Positions 27,901 through 36,260 of a stretch of DNA of 64,000 nucleotides are shown here, in pieces. The DNA is from an uncultured Clostridia bacterium (lineage in GTDB: Bacteria; Bacillota; Clostridia; Lachnospirales; CAG-274): assembly GCA_910579745.1 (NCBI GenBank), contig CAJTVH010000002.1:1-64000 (forward strand), given 5' to 3'. The notes under the pieces were generated by a model. That model saw only the letters and a program-made list of their open reading frames with translations, had not been told where the DNA came from and ran no database searches. The stretch's first letter is position 1, and each line of letters opens with the position of its first letter. The position numbers and the translations under genes are program-made.

Positions 27901-27928
27901 CTTGTGGAGGATTAAAACCACAGGAGGT
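27901..27928 (+). promoter_or_regulatory. Hairpin overlapping the rpsB ribosome binding site
   Basis: CTTGTGG (27901-27907) can pair with CCACAGG (27918-27924), a 7-bp stem that takes in the first bases of the AGGAGGT box (27922-27928). This is the geometry of a translational control hairpin and fits r-protein autoregulation, but that is inference. Confidence 0.4.
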
Positions 27929-27934
27929 ACTAAA

Positions 27935-28660
27935 ATGAGTGTTATTTCTATGAAACAATTATTAGAGGCCGGTGTTCATTTTGGACATCAGACAAGAAGA
28001 TGGAACCCTAAAATGGCTGAATACATCTTCGCTGAGAGAAACGGTATTTATATTATTGATCTTCAGAAAACGGTTAAAAAAGTTGAGGAAGCTTATCAGG
28101 CTGTTTCTGAAATTATTAAAGACGGCGGGGAGATTCTTTTTGTTGGTACTAAGAAGCAGGCTCAGGACTCTATTAAGGAAGAGGCTGTAAGATGCGGAAT
28201 GTATTACATTAATGAAAGATGGTTAGGCGGTATGCTTACCAACTTTGAGACAATCAAGACAAGGATTCAGAGACTTAAAGACCTTGAGGCTATGGTTGAG
28301 GACGGCACTATGGATCTTCTTCCCAAAAAAGAAGTCGCTAATTTAATGCATGAGAAAGAAAAACTTGAGAAAAATATCGGCGGTATAAAAAATATGACGA
28401 GAATACCCGACGTTATGTTTATTGTTGACCCAAGAAAAGAAAAAATCGCCGTTTCAGAGGCACACAACCTTAATATTCCTATTGTCGCTATTGTTGACAC
28501 AAACTGTGACCCAGAGGAAATAGATTATGTAATTCCGGGTAATGACGACGCCATCCGCGCGGTTAAGCTTATCGCCGGAAAAGTGGCTGACGCTGTTATT
28601 GAGTCAAGACAAGGTGAAATGGAAGTTTCTGAGGAAGAAGCGGAAGCTGTTTCTGAATAA
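27935..28660 (+). CDS. rpsB: 30S ribosomal protein S2
   Basis: A 241-residue ribosomal protein. It starts MSVISMKQLLEAGVHFGHQT and contains WNPKMAEYIFAERNGIYIID, NERWLGGMLTNFETI, MFIVDPRKEKIAVSEA and a C-terminal acidic tail. An in-frame upstream codon at 27902 is inside the leader hairpin; AGGAGGT sets ATG 27935. It is followed by tsf with a terminator-like hairpin between them, the usual pair. Confidence 0.98.
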   Translation: MSVISMKQLLEAGVHFGHQTRRWNPKMAEYIFAERNGIYIIDLQKTVKKVEEAYQAVSEIIKDGGEILFVGTKKQAQDSIKEEAVRCGMYYINERWLGGMLTNFETIKTRIQRLKDLEAMVEDGTMDLLPKKEVANLMHEKEKLEKNIGGIKNMTRIPDVMFIVDPRKEKIAVSEAHNLNIPIVAIVDTNCDPEEIDYVIPGNDDAIRAVKLIAGKVADAVIESRQGEMEVSEEEAEAVSE

Positions 28661-28712
28661 ATTTTAAGTGAATTTTATAATATGTATTTATAAAATGTTT
28701 TTAAGTATAGAT

Positions 28713-28762
28713 ATTTTAAGGGAATATCATTTTTATCTGATATTTCCTTAAAATGTTTTTTT
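28713..28762 (+). terminator. Hairpin between rpsB and tsf
   Basis: A 17-bp stem (attttaagggaatatca with tgatatttccttaaaat, one G-U) with an 8-base loop, followed by GTTTTTTT. It probably lowers tsf expression relative to rpsB by partial termination. Confidence 0.85.
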
Positions 28763-28788
28763 AATATATTTTACGGAGGGTAAATAAA

Positions 28789-29727
28789 ATGGCTGTTACT
28801 GCTGCTATGATTAAAGAACTTAGAGAAATGACAGGCGTAGGTATGAGTACATGTAAAGAAGCCTTAGTCGAGGCTGATGGAAATATTGAGAAAGCAGTTG
28901 AGATACTTAGAGAAAAGGGTCTTGCCGCCGCCGCTAAAAAAGCGGGCCGTATTGCCGCAGAGGGGCTTAGTTACGCTTACATTACAGATGACAATAAAAC
29001 AGGCGTTGTTGTGGAAGTAAACAGCGAGACAGACTTTGTCGCTAAAAACGCTGAGTTTCAAAAATTTGTTTCCGCTGTGGCGGAGCAAATTGTTAAATCA
29101 GACGCTAAAAATACGGATGAGCTGTTTGAGGAAAAATGGGTTGAGGATGAGAGTATAACTGTTAAAGAGGCTTTAACTCAGAAAATTTCTGTTATTGGCG
29201 AAAATCTCAACATAAGACGTTTTAAAAAATTTGTAAACGATGATAATGGTTTTTTAGTATCATATTTACACGCTGGCGGAAAAGTGGCTGTTTTGCTTCA
29301 GTTTGAAACAGATGTTAAATCAGACGCTTTAAACGAGGCGGGAAAAAATATCGCTATGCAAATAGCGGCGATGAATCCGGAATTTATAGACAGAGACGCT
29401 GTTCCTGACGATTATATTCAGAAAGAAACGGAAATTCTTACTCAGCAGGCTAAAAATGACCCGGCTAACGCTAAGAAACCTGATAATGTAATTGAGAAGA
29501 TGATTACGGGACGTCTTAACAAGGAGTTAAAAGAAAAATGTCTTGTGGAACAGGAATATGTTAAGGCGGAGGATAAAGAAACAGTTAAACAATATGTTGA
29601 GTCTGTAGCTAAAGAAATAGGCGGAAAGGTTTCAATTAAAGCTTTTGTTCGCTTTGAGACAGGCGAAGGTATTGAGAAAAAAGAGGAAAACTTCGCTGAG
29701 GAAGTAAATAAAGCGATGGGCGTGTAA
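28789..29727 (+). CDS. tsf: Translation elongation factor Ts
   Basis: A 312-residue nucleotide-exchange factor for EF-Tu. The N-terminal UBA-like domain is IKELREMTGVGMSTCKEALV, followed by the EF-Tu-contact segment NSETDFVAKNAEFQ, the double-repeat core with IAMQIAAMNPEFIDRD, and a C-terminal helix. ATG 28789 is behind CGGAGGG. No separate promoter is obvious after the rpsB hairpin, so it relies on read-through. Confidence 0.97.
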   Translation: MAVTAAMIKELREMTGVGMSTCKEALVEADGNIEKAVEILREKGLAAAAKKAGRIAAEGLSYAYITDDNKTGVVVEVNSETDFVAKNAEFQKFVSAVAEQIVKSDAKNTDELFEEKWVEDESITVKEALTQKISVIGENLNIRRFKKFVNDDNGFLVSYLHAGGKVAVLLQFETDVKSDALNEAGKNIAMQIAAMNPEFIDRDAVPDDYIQKETEILTQQAKNDPANAKKPDNVIEKMITGRLNKELKEKCLVEQEYVKAEDKETVKQYVESVAKEIGGKVSIKAFVRFETGEGIEKKEENFAEEVNKAMGV

Positions 29728-29749
29728 TTCTGTAGTAAATAAATGATTA

Positions 29750-29787
29750 AAATGGTGTAGATTTGACAGAAGTCTATGCCATTTTTT
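29750..29787 (+). terminator. Intrinsic terminator after tsf
   Basis: A 15-bp stem with wobble pairs (aaatggtgtagattt with aagtctatgccattt) around a five-base loop, then TTTT. Confidence 0.9.
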
Positions 29788-29933
29788 TATATATATGATA
29801 CTAAACACTGTTTATTTTTATTAATCTTTTAAATGGCTTTAGTATAAGCGGAGTTTAATATTTATATGTTTCAGAAAATTTAATCGTCTAATATATATAG
29901 AAATATTTTATTTTTGTTTTTTTGTCTTTTATA

Positions 29934-29962
29934 TGTACAAATCAAATTAAATTTGTTATAAT
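29934..29962 (+). promoter_or_regulatory. Promoter of the candidate structured RNA
   Basis: TGTACA at 29934-29939, a 17-base spacer, and an extended -10 TGTTATAAT ending at 29962. No open frame follows for about 470 bases. Confidence 0.55.
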
Positions 29963-29968
29963 TAGATA

Positions 29969-30180
29969 ATAAAGCACAGATTAGTTTAAAATAAAAATAG
30001 TTTAAGGAAAAAGCGGCGGAAAAAAATAAATTAGCCTTTATAATAAATATAAGGACAAGCTAACGCGTAAACTTTTGAGGGTGGCGGCGAGTTGTTTTGT
30101 TCATATATAGGTGTAAACTGAAAATAAATATTTTGCTTGAGAAATTTTCCGGTAAGTTTTATTTACTATAAATCTGTGTG
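29969..30180 (+). ncRNA. Candidate structured non-coding RNA of about 210 nt
   Basis: Seven bases after a good -10 the sequence CACAGATT (29975-29982) can pair with AATCTGTG (30171-30178), closing a domain of about 200 nt. Weaker A/T pairing continues inward. The enclosed DNA holds GC-rich islands (agcggcgg, acgcg, gagggtggcggcgag) that stand out sharply from the AT-rich gap. No ORF with an RBS is present. The shape is that of a free-standing clostridial RNA; I cannot assign a family by eye. The next gene starts 250 bases later. Confidence 0.4.
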
Positions 30181-30277
30181 GTATAAAAGAGAATTGCCTT
30201 GATTTTTATCAACAGCAATGTTTTGGTTTTGTTTAATTTAAGAAAACATTGATTAATCTAATATTTTATGAGTTTAA

Positions 30278-30373
30278 AAAAGTTTTTTATTATAAGTTTC
30301 TTTTATAAAAAGTAAATTTGTGTTTTTTACTTTATCATTAATGATAAATTTGTAAAATATAAAAAACTTTTTA
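30278..30373. repeat. Nested AT-rich palindromes upstream of the 136-residue gene
   Basis: The outer arms aaaaagttttttat and ataaaaaacttttt flank an 18-bp perfect palindrome TTTATCATTAATGATAAA at 30331-30348. The inner palindrome has operator-like symmetry. No function is assigned. Confidence 0.4.
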
Positions 30374-30431
30374 AAATTATTTTTTAGCGTTGGTCATTGT
30401 TTTTCAATAATATTTTAGGAGGAATAAAAAA

Positions 30432-30842
30432 ATGTCTGTAATAGATGAGGTTATCCGTATTGAAGAAGATAACAGTTTAAGTTTTGGAAATTATTCGGTT
30501 TCCGAAAAACAAAAGGTAAATGACTTTGAGGCGTTTGGAGACGTTTACAAAGTTAAAACTCATAATGAGATTACAAGGCTGGAAAAGAACGGAAAACTTT
30601 TACTTGAAACAGTTCCGGGCGCCACTGTCCATAATTTAAAAGTATCTGAAAAAGGTATAACTTTTTTGGCTGAGGGTGTTGACGATACGCAGATTACTCT
30701 GGAGCTTGAATCAGGTGTGAGCTATAAAATTTATGTTGATGATGTAAATATTGGGAAGATGAAAGCGAATCTTTCTGGTAAAATAAATTTTAGCGTTGAA
30801 TTGGGAACAACAGCGAAAGCGGTTCATATTGATAAAAAATAA
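30432..30842 (+). CDS. Conserved hypothetical protein, 136 residues
   Basis: A soluble acidic protein without signal peptide or membrane helix, started by ATG behind AGGAGG. Residues 30-136 look all-beta, with segments FGDVYKVKTHNEITRLEKNG, LLLETVPGATVHNL and ELESGVSYKIYVDDVNIGKM. I recall similar short clostridial proteins labelled endosialidase, but nothing catalytic is visible, so I leave the function open. It is monocistronic, with a 700-base upstream gap containing a candidate RNA and palindromes, and a hairpin at 30888-30920 after it. Confidence 0.65.
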   Translation: MSVIDEVIRIEEDNSLSFGNYSVSEKQKVNDFEAFGDVYKVKTHNEITRLEKNGKLLLETVPGATVHNLKVSEKGITFLAEGVDDTQITLELESGVSYKIYVDDVNIGKMKANLSGKINFSVELGTTAKAVHIDKK

Positions 30843-30887
30843 TAATTGAGATTATATAGTTTACTTTTATAAAAATGAATTTTGTAA

Positions 30888-30920
30888 GCTCCCGGCTTTA
30901 TAAAGACCGCGGGGCTTACT
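30888..30920 (+). terminator. Hairpin after the 136-residue gene
   Basis: gtaagctcccgg pairs imperfectly with ccgcggggcttac around a short loop. The stem is GC-rich but no T-run follows, so it is a terminator candidate only. Confidence 0.45.
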
Positions 30921-30947
30921 GAGCTGTGTTTAAAAACTTTGTTTGAG

Positions 30948-31042
30948 TTAGAGCGTGTCTAAAAACGGTATAGCGGTTTTTAAAAATATACAAATAATAA
31001 ATTTTCTTAAACTATATTTATTTTGGTTTTTAGGCATACTTT
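30948..31042. repeat. Short degraded copy of the hairpin repeat
   Basis: The left end ttagagcgtgtctaaaaac and the right end ggtttttaggcatact match the repeat termini, with only about 55 bases between them. It lies immediately upstream of the radA promoter. Confidence 0.55.
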
Positions 31043-31070
31043 GGGGAAAATGAGATTTTTTTGATATAAT
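31041..31070 (+). promoter_or_regulatory. Probable radA promoter
   Basis: An extended -10 TGATATAAT ends at 31070, with TTGGGG at 31041-31046 as a weak -35 (18-base spacer). Confidence 0.5.
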
Positions 31071-31121
31071 ATATACTATTAAAAATGGGATTAATATTAT
31101 TATGAATTAATGGTGGCTTAT

Positions 31122-32489
31122 ATGGCAAAAATAAAAACGAAGTATGTTTGCGGCGAATGCGGTTATGAGACAGGGAGATGGCTAGGTAAATGTCCGTCCT
31201 GCGGAATGTTTAATACTATGAGTGAGGAAGCGGTGACGAAAGCAACGTCAAAATTTTCCTCTTTCATGGGAGAGGCCTCTTTCAGCAAGCCTTTACGTCT
31301 TGAAAACATACAGCCCATAGACGACAATCGAATTAAGACCAATATAAGCGAACTTGACAGAGTTTTAAGCGGAGGTATTGTTCAAGGGTCTTTAACGCTT
31401 GTGGGAGGCGATCCGGGAATTGGTAAGTCGACTTTGCTTATACAGATTTGTCAATATATTGGAGAACAGGGAAAGCGAATTTTATATGTTTCGGGTGAGG
31501 AATCCGTACAGCAGATTAAGCTTAGAGCTTCAAGGCTTAATATTAAGACAAAAAATCTTTTGCTAATGTCCGAAACAAATTTGGATATAATTGAAAATGT
31601 GATTAAAGAGGTTTCTCCCGAGTTAATTATAATAGATTCTGTTCAAACTATGTATATTGATGAGATTTCAAGCGCTCCAGGAAGTGTCAGCCAGGTTCGT
31701 GAGTGTACGTCCAGGCTTATGCGTCTTGGAAAGAGTAAAAATATTTCTGTATTTATTGTGGGGCATGTTACAAAAGACGGAGCTATAGCTGGTCCGAGAG
31801 TTTTAGAGCATATAGTCGACACGGTTCTTTATTTTGAGGGAGAACGGAGAGATAGCTATCGCGTGCTCCGCTCAGTTAAAAATCGTTTTGGCTCCACAAA
31901 TGAAATCGGTGTTTTTGAAATGAAAAACGAGGGTCTTGTGGAAATAAAAAATCCTTCCGAATACATGCTATCGGGAAGACCGATTAACGTGTCGGGCTCA
32001 TCAATAACATGCAGTATCGAGGGTACGAGGCCAATTCTGGCTGAGGTACAATCTCTTGTGACATATACTAATTTCGGCATGCCTAGGAGAATGGCGGCGG
32101 GAGTTGATTATAACAGAGTTACTCTTTTAATAGCCGTACTTGAAAAAAGAATTGGTCTTAATCTTGGCAATTATGACAGTTATGTTAATCTTACCGGAGG
32201 CATAAAAATCGCTGAACCTTCTCTTGACGCGGCGATAGTATGTGCTATTGTGTCGAGTTATAAAAATAAAGTTGTTGATCCGTTTACTCTTGTTTTTGGT
32301 GAAATCGGTTTGACGGGAGAAATAAGAGCGGTCGCTATGAGCGAAAAAAGAGTTATGGAAGCTTCTAAGCTTGGTTTTAAAACGTGTGTGCTTCCAAAAG
32401 AGAATTTGAAAGAACTAAAGAATATAAATGGAATTGATTTAGTCGGGGTTTCTACGGTTTCAGAATTGCTTAACATTGCCGTGACATGA
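31122..32489 (+). CDS. radA: DNA repair protein RadA/Sms
   Basis: A 455-residue RecA-like ATPase that promotes branch migration in recombination and repair. The N-terminal zinc finger is CGECGYETGRWLGKCPSCG, followed by the P-loop GGDPGIGKSTLL, the RadA-specific KNRFGSTNEIG motif, and a C-terminal Lon-protease-like domain (GGIKIAEPSLDAAI). An ATG at 31110 is in frame, but the canonical start MAKIKTKYVCGECG begins at 31122 with GGTGG just upstream. The clostridial order with a SEC-C/sua5 operon downstream is separated by its own promoter. Confidence 0.95.
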   Translation: MAKIKTKYVCGECGYETGRWLGKCPSCGMFNTMSEEAVTKATSKFSSFMGEASFSKPLRLENIQPIDDNRIKTNISELDRVLSGGIVQGSLTLVGGDPGIGKSTLLIQICQYIGEQGKRILYVSGEESVQQIKLRASRLNIKTKNLLLMSETNLDIIENVIKEVSPELIIIDSVQTMYIDEISSAPGSVSQVRECTSRLMRLGKSKNISVFIVGHVTKDGAIAGPRVLEHIVDTVLYFEGERRDSYRVLRSVKNRFGSTNEIGVFEMKNEGLVEIKNPSEYMLSGRPINVSGSSITCSIEGTRPILAEVQSLVTYTNFGMPRRMAAGVDYNRVTLLIAVLEKRIGLNLGNYDSYVNLTGGIKIAEPSLDAAIVCAIVSSYKNKVVDPFTLVFGEIGLTGEIRAVAMSEKRVMEASKLGFKTCVLPKENLKELKNINGIDLVGVSTVSELLNIAVT

Positions 32490-32522
32490 TTTTTATAAAA
32501 TAAAAACTTTATAATATATTTG

Positions 32523-32550
32523 TTGAAAAAATGAAAAAATATGATATAAT
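32523..32550 (+). promoter_or_regulatory. Promoter of the SEC-C/sua5/upp operon
   Basis: TTGAAA at 32523-32528, a 16-base spacer, and an extended -10 TGATATAAT ending at 32550. It implies a long leader of about 290 bases. Confidence 0.65.
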
Positions 32551-32556
32551 TTTAAT

Positions 32557-32847
32557 TAAAAGAGCTTAATTATGGAAAATAAATAAATATTTTGACTTGG
32601 TTCCGCTCTATTAATATTTTAATATTTAGCTTGAAAAATCCTTATATGGTGGTTTGTTATAAATAATTTTGATATAAATTGACTTTAAGGAAATACTGAT
32701 TAATTTGGAAATCAAAAATAATCTTAAAAAACTACGGTATTGTATTTTTTTATAGACTTTGGGTCATCAAGCCGGTCTAACGAGATATGATTTTTTGATA
32801 ACATAAAGTCAGTGATTTTATAAATATTTTTTAGGAGGACTTTAGAA
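32557..32847 (+). promoter_or_regulatory. Long structured 5' leader before the SEC-C gene
   Basis: The leader can close AGAGC (near 32561) with GCTCT (near 32606). Further down GACTTTGGGTCATCAA pairs with TTGATAACATAAAGTC (about 32755-32813), enclosing gccggtctaacgag. I see no T-run terminator before the gene and recognise no riboswitch class. It is a candidate cis-regulatory RNA. Confidence 0.35.
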
Positions 32848-33345
32848 ATGGGTTTATATGAAGATTGGTTTAAAAAAGCCTATACTAGCGACGGTAAAAC
32901 AAATAATCAACTTTGGGACGATTATATCCCTAAGGAACAGAAAATTTATGAGTATATCCTTGGAGAGAAAGTCTCTGAGCTCTCAGGCACTATAAAAGAA
33001 TTAAGCGAGAAGTTTTCTATGTCGCCTGAATATATAGCGGGATTTATCGATGGAATAAACGATACACAGGAAAAAAAGGTTGACCTTGAGAATCTTTCGG
33101 AAGAATCTTATATATCTTTAAAAATTGATTTTGAGGTGCTTTATAAAAAAATGGTTGAATATAAAGCTGACCATTTATATAATCTTCCTCAATGGAAAGA
33201 AATTTTTACTGAAGACCACATGAGAGTTCTTTATAAAGGGCAGAAAAGCTCTAAAACTTATGTTAGGGAAGAAAAAATTGGGAGAAATGACCCATGCCCA
33301 TGCGGAAGTGGTAAAAAATATAAAAAATGCTGCGGCGCGAGTTAA
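32848..33345 (+). CDS. SEC-C metal-binding motif protein
   Basis: A 165-residue cytoplasmic protein. The N-terminal 130 residues are helical and of unknown function (YEDWFKKAYTSDGKTNNQLW region). The C-terminus carries the SEC-C zinc-binding motif RNDPCPCGSGKKYKKCCG, also found at the end of SecA, where it binds SecB or ribosomes. ATG 32848 follows AGGAGGAC. It starts a compact run with sua5 (three bases later), ywlE, rpiB, upp, the WecA-like gene and an aminotransferase. Confidence 0.88.
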   Translation: MGLYEDWFKKAYTSDGKTNNQLWDDYIPKEQKIYEYILGEKVSELSGTIKELSEKFSMSPEYIAGFIDGINDTQEKKVDLENLSEESYISLKIDFEVLYKKMVEYKADHLYNLPQWKEIFTEDHMRVLYKGQKSSKTYVREEKIGRNDPCPCGSGKKYKKCCGAS

Positions 33346-33348
33346 TTT

Positions 33349-34407
33349 ATGAAAACTATAATTGAAAAAGTTGATTCTGAAAATCCCCAAAAATATGAGG
33401 CGGTTTTTATGAAAGCCGCTTCTGTTATAAAAAACGGCGGTCTTGTCGCTTTTCCGACAGAGACCGTTTATGGGTTGGGAGCGAACGCTCTCGACCCTAT
33501 TGCTGTTAAAAAAATTTACACCGCTAAAGGAAGGCCGTCGGATAATCCATTAATTGTCCATATATCAGATGTTACTGAGTTAAATGATGTTGTTGTGGAT
33601 GTATCTGAAAAAGCTGAAAAAATTATCAACGCTTTTTGGCCTGGTCCGATTACTATAATTTTTAAAAAAAGAGAATTAATTCCTATGGAAACATCAGGCG
33701 GGCTTTCAACAGTAGCCGTAAGATTTCCTGAAAATGAGACGGCGAGATTTTTTATTAAAAAATGCGGTGTGCCAATCGCGGCTCCAAGCGCTAATTCATC
33801 GGGGAAACCAAGCCCCACAAAAGCAGAGCATGTCAAATTTGATTTAGATTCAAGGATTGATATGATTATTGACGGGGGTGCTTGTAAATTTGGGCTTGAA
33901 TCGACAATTATTGACGTCTCATCGGAAATACCATGTCTTTTACGTCCAGGATCTGTCACAAAGGATATGATTGAGGGGATTATAGGTGAGATAAATGTGG
34001 ATAAGGCTGTTTTGGAAAAACTTAGTGAGAACGAAAAGCCAAAAGCGCCTGGAATGAAATATAAGCATTATTCTCCAAAAGCCGACGTTAAAATTGTAAA
34101 AGGGAACGCTGTTGATGTTGCGGAAAAGATAAACGCTATTGTGAGGGAGAACATGATAAAAGGGATAAAAACGGGTGTTATCGCTACGGAGCAGACAAGA
34201 GATATGTATAAGTGTGACAACATACTTGTTATCGGCAGTTTAAATAATCCTGAGGAAATAGCGTCAAACCTTTTTGATGTTTTGAGAAAATGCGACAGCT
34301 TTGAGGTTTCTCAAGTTTTTGTTGAGGCTTTTGATGAGGACGGTGTTGGAATGGCAATAATGAATAGGCTAAAAAAGGCGGCAGGTTATAATATTATTAA
34401 TGTTTAA
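33349..34407 (+). CDS. sua5: L-threonylcarbamoyladenylate synthase (Sua5 type)
   Basis: A 352-residue two-domain Sua5 enzyme that makes threonylcarbamoyl-AMP from threonine, bicarbonate and ATP for the t6A37 modification of ANN-decoding tRNAs. The catalytic YrdC-type domain shows GLVAFPTETVYGLGANAL, KGRPSDNPLIVHI and APSANSSGKPSPT. After the linker (APGMKYKHYSPK, the conserved Sua5 hinge) comes the Rossmann-like C-terminal domain. ATG 33349 lies three bases after the SEC-C stop, so the two are coupled. Confidence 0.96.
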   Translation: MKTIIEKVDSENPQKYEAVFMKAASVIKNGGLVAFPTETVYGLGANALDPIAVKKIYTAKGRPSDNPLIVHISDVTELNDVVVDVSEKAEKIINAFWPGPITIIFKKRELIPMETSGGLSTVAVRFPENETARFFIKKCGVPIAAPSANSSGKPSPTKAEHVKFDLDSRIDMIIDGGACKFGLESTIIDVSSEIPCLLRPGSVTKDMIEGIIGEINVDKAVLEKLSENEKPKAPGMKYKHYSPKADVKIVKGNAVDVAEKINAIVRENMIKGIKTGVIATEQTRDMYKCDNILVIGSLNNPEEIASNLFDVLRKCDSFEVSQVFVEAFDEDGVGMAIMNRLKKAAGYNIINV

Positions 34408-34427
34408 ATTTTCGGCGGGTGTATTTT

Positions 34428-34907
34428 ATGTTTGATAAAAAATTGATTTTTGATAGAGTAAAAAGCGTTATTTTTGTCTGTACCGGAAATACTTGCAGAA
34501 GCCCTATGGCGGAAGGTTTGATGAGGAAGTTTCTCGCTGAAAAGGGTGTAAATAATGTTAGTGTTATATCGAGAGGTATTTCTGTTTTCGAGGGGTCTCA
34601 CGCCAGTGAAAACTCTATTTTGGCAATTAAAAAGTATAATGTTGATTTATCATCTCATCGGGCGAAACCTCTTACTTTTGAGGAGATTAATTCCGCCGGT
34701 TTAATTTTGACAATGTCAAAAGGTCACAAAAGCGCTATTTTGTCATCTTTTCCCGAATATGAGGATAAAGTTTTCACAATTAATGAATTCGCTTTTAAGA
34801 GGGAAAAAGACATATCAGACCCTTTTGGCGGAAGCATCGATGTTTACGAAAGATGTCTTGACGAGATTTACGAGTGTCTAAAAGAAACAGCGGATAAATT
34901 ATATTAA
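34428..34907 (+). CDS. ywlE: Low-molecular-weight protein-arginine/tyrosine phosphatase (YwlE-like)
   Basis: A 159-residue phosphatase. The P-loop is VCTGNTCRSPMAEG, with the nucleophilic Cys and Arg of CX5R, and the general-acid Asp lies in DISDPFGGS. Bacillus YwlE removes phospho-arginine, whereas other members act on phosphotyrosine. The Thr inside the CTGNTC loop, which favours arginine specificity in YwlE, is present, so that activity is my preferred reading. GTG at 34419 overlaps the GGGTG box, so ATG 34428 is chosen. sua5 ends 20 bases upstream. Confidence 0.88.
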   Translation: MFDKKLIFDRVKSVIFVCTGNTCRSPMAEGLMRKFLAEKGVNNVSVISRGISVFEGSHASENSILAIKKYNVDLSSHRAKPLTFEEINSAGLILTMSKGHKSAILSSFPEYEDKVFTINEFAFKREKDISDPFGGSIDVYERCLDEIYECLKETADKLY

Positions 34908-34913
34908 AATAGA

Positions 34914-35098
34914 TTAGAGTGTATCTGAGAACTAAAATACGCGCGAAAAATCATGAAAAAGTAAAATGAACTTGAAGCGCATTTTATTTTTTGTAATTTT
35001 TTAGATATTTTAGCCTTATAAGAAGATTCAATTTTTTGGACAGTTAAAATTTCCTACGGTTTTAACAATATATATAAAGTTTTCAGATATTTTATAAT
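34914..35098. repeat. Degraded copy of the hairpin repeat inside the operon
   Basis: It starts ttagagtgtatctgagaact and continues with aaaatacgcgcgaaaaa, very like the copy at 61255, and ends agttttcagatattttata. It fills the gap between ywlE and rpiB without an obvious terminator, so transcription may read through it. Confidence 0.65.
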
Positions 35099-35153
35099 TA
35101 CATTTTTAATTTTGTGGTATATTTACTGTAAAAAAATTATGGAGGTGTTAATT

Positions 35154-35585
35154 ATGATAGGTATAGGAAGCGACAATGCTGGTTTTGGATTAAAAAAGGA
35201 AATAATAAAATATCTTGAGGAAAATAATATAGGGTATAAGGATTTTGGAATATACGCCGAGGAACCGACCGCGGATTATCCTATTTACGGTAAAAAGGTA
35301 GCGAATGCTGTTGTGTCTGGTGAGTGTGAGAAAGGTATTTTAATTTGCGGGACAGGTATTGGCATATCAATAACCGCTAATAAGATAAAAGGTATTCGCG
35401 CGGCGCTTTGTCATGATGTTTTTTCAGCGAAAGCGACTAGATTACATAATGACGCGAATATTCTCGCTATGGGCGGGAGGGTTGTAGGTCCTGGGCTTGC
35501 TATTGAGATTGTTGACGCTTTTTTAAACACGGGGTTCTCAAACGCTGAGAGGCACATCAGAAGGATTGGTATGATTGAGGCTTAA
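35154..35585 (+). CDS. rpiB: Ribose-5-phosphate isomerase B
   Basis: A 143-residue enzyme that interconverts ribose-5-phosphate and ribulose-5-phosphate in the pentose phosphate pathway. It begins MIGIGSDNAGFGLKKEI and contains the active-site Cys in GILICGTGIGISITANKI and the RxxHND motif in TRLHNDANILAMGGR. The frame extends to 35112, but TGGAGGTG at 35140-35147 fixes ATG 35154. The link with upp downstream fits nucleotide salvage. An allose isomerase role, possible in this family, is less likely here. Confidence 0.95.
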   Translation: MIGIGSDNAGFGLKKEIIKYLEENNIGYKDFGIYAEEPTADYPIYGKKVANAVVSGECEKGILICGTGIGISITANKIKGIRAALCHDVFSAKATRLHNDANILAMGGRVVGPGLAIEIVDAFLNTGFSNAERHIRRIGMIEA

Positions 35586-35612
35586 GACGCTTCAAACAAA
35601 GGAGGAATTCTT

Positions 35613-36239
35613 ATGAGTAATTTATATATTTTAGACCATCCACTTATTCAAAGTAAACTAACTATGCTTAGAAATAAAGAAACATCAAATAAAGAGTTCA
35701 GAGAGCTTTGCGCTGAAATTTCCTCTTTAATTTGTTATGAGGCCTCAAGAGATCTTATTCTTGATGATATAAATGTTTCTACCCCTTTAGGAGAAACAAA
35801 GGGAAAGGTTTTGGAAAATAAAATAGGCATTATAGCTATTCTCAGAACAGGAATAGGTATGGCGGAGGGAATCTTATCTCTTATACCAAACGCTAAGCTT
35901 GGTCATATCGGTTTATACCGAGATCCTAATACTTTAATGCCTGTAGAGTATTTTTGCAAGCTTCCAGAGCATACGAAAAATTGTCAGATATTTGTTCTTG
36001 ACCCAATGCTCGCCACAGGGGGAACCGCTTCGGCGGCTATTCAATTTATTAAGGAGCGGGGAATTGATAATATAAAATATCTTTGTCTTGTCGCCGCGCC
36101 AAACGGCGTTAAACGAGTTCAAACAGACCATCCAGACGTGGATATTTATACCGCCGCTCTTGACGAGTATCTTACTGAGAACGGATATATATTTCCAGGG
36201 CTCGGTGACGTTGGAAGAAGACTTTACGGTACGAAATAG
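35613..36239 (+). CDS. upp: Uracil phosphoribosyltransferase
   Basis: A 208-residue salvage enzyme that makes UMP from uracil and PRPP. Segments are HPLIQSKLTMLRNKETSNKE, ILRTGIGMAEG, the PRPP loop VLDPMLATGGTASAAI and the uracil-binding C-terminus EYLTENGYIFPGLGDVGRRLYGTK. ATG 35613 follows AAGGAGG. No pyrR-type or uracil-responsive attenuator is visible in the 27-base gap. It is followed closely by the WecA-like gene. Confidence 0.97.
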   Translation: MSNLYILDHPLIQSKLTMLRNKETSNKEFRELCAEISSLICYEASRDLILDDINVSTPLGETKGKVLENKIGIIAILRTGIGMAEGILSLIPNAKLGHIGLYRDPNTLMPVEYFCKLPEHTKNCQIFVLDPMLATGGTASAAIQFIKERGIDNIKYLCLVAAPNGVKRVQTDHPDVDIYTAALDEYLTENGYIFPGLGDVGRRLYGTK

Positions 36240-36260
36240 AGGAAGGACGGTGTATATGGC

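Noticed and set aside
30080..30100. gagggtggcggcgag looked like a T-box core
   Set aside because: The T-box signature needs GGNACCGCG with a following terminator and a Stem I specifier loop; none is present.
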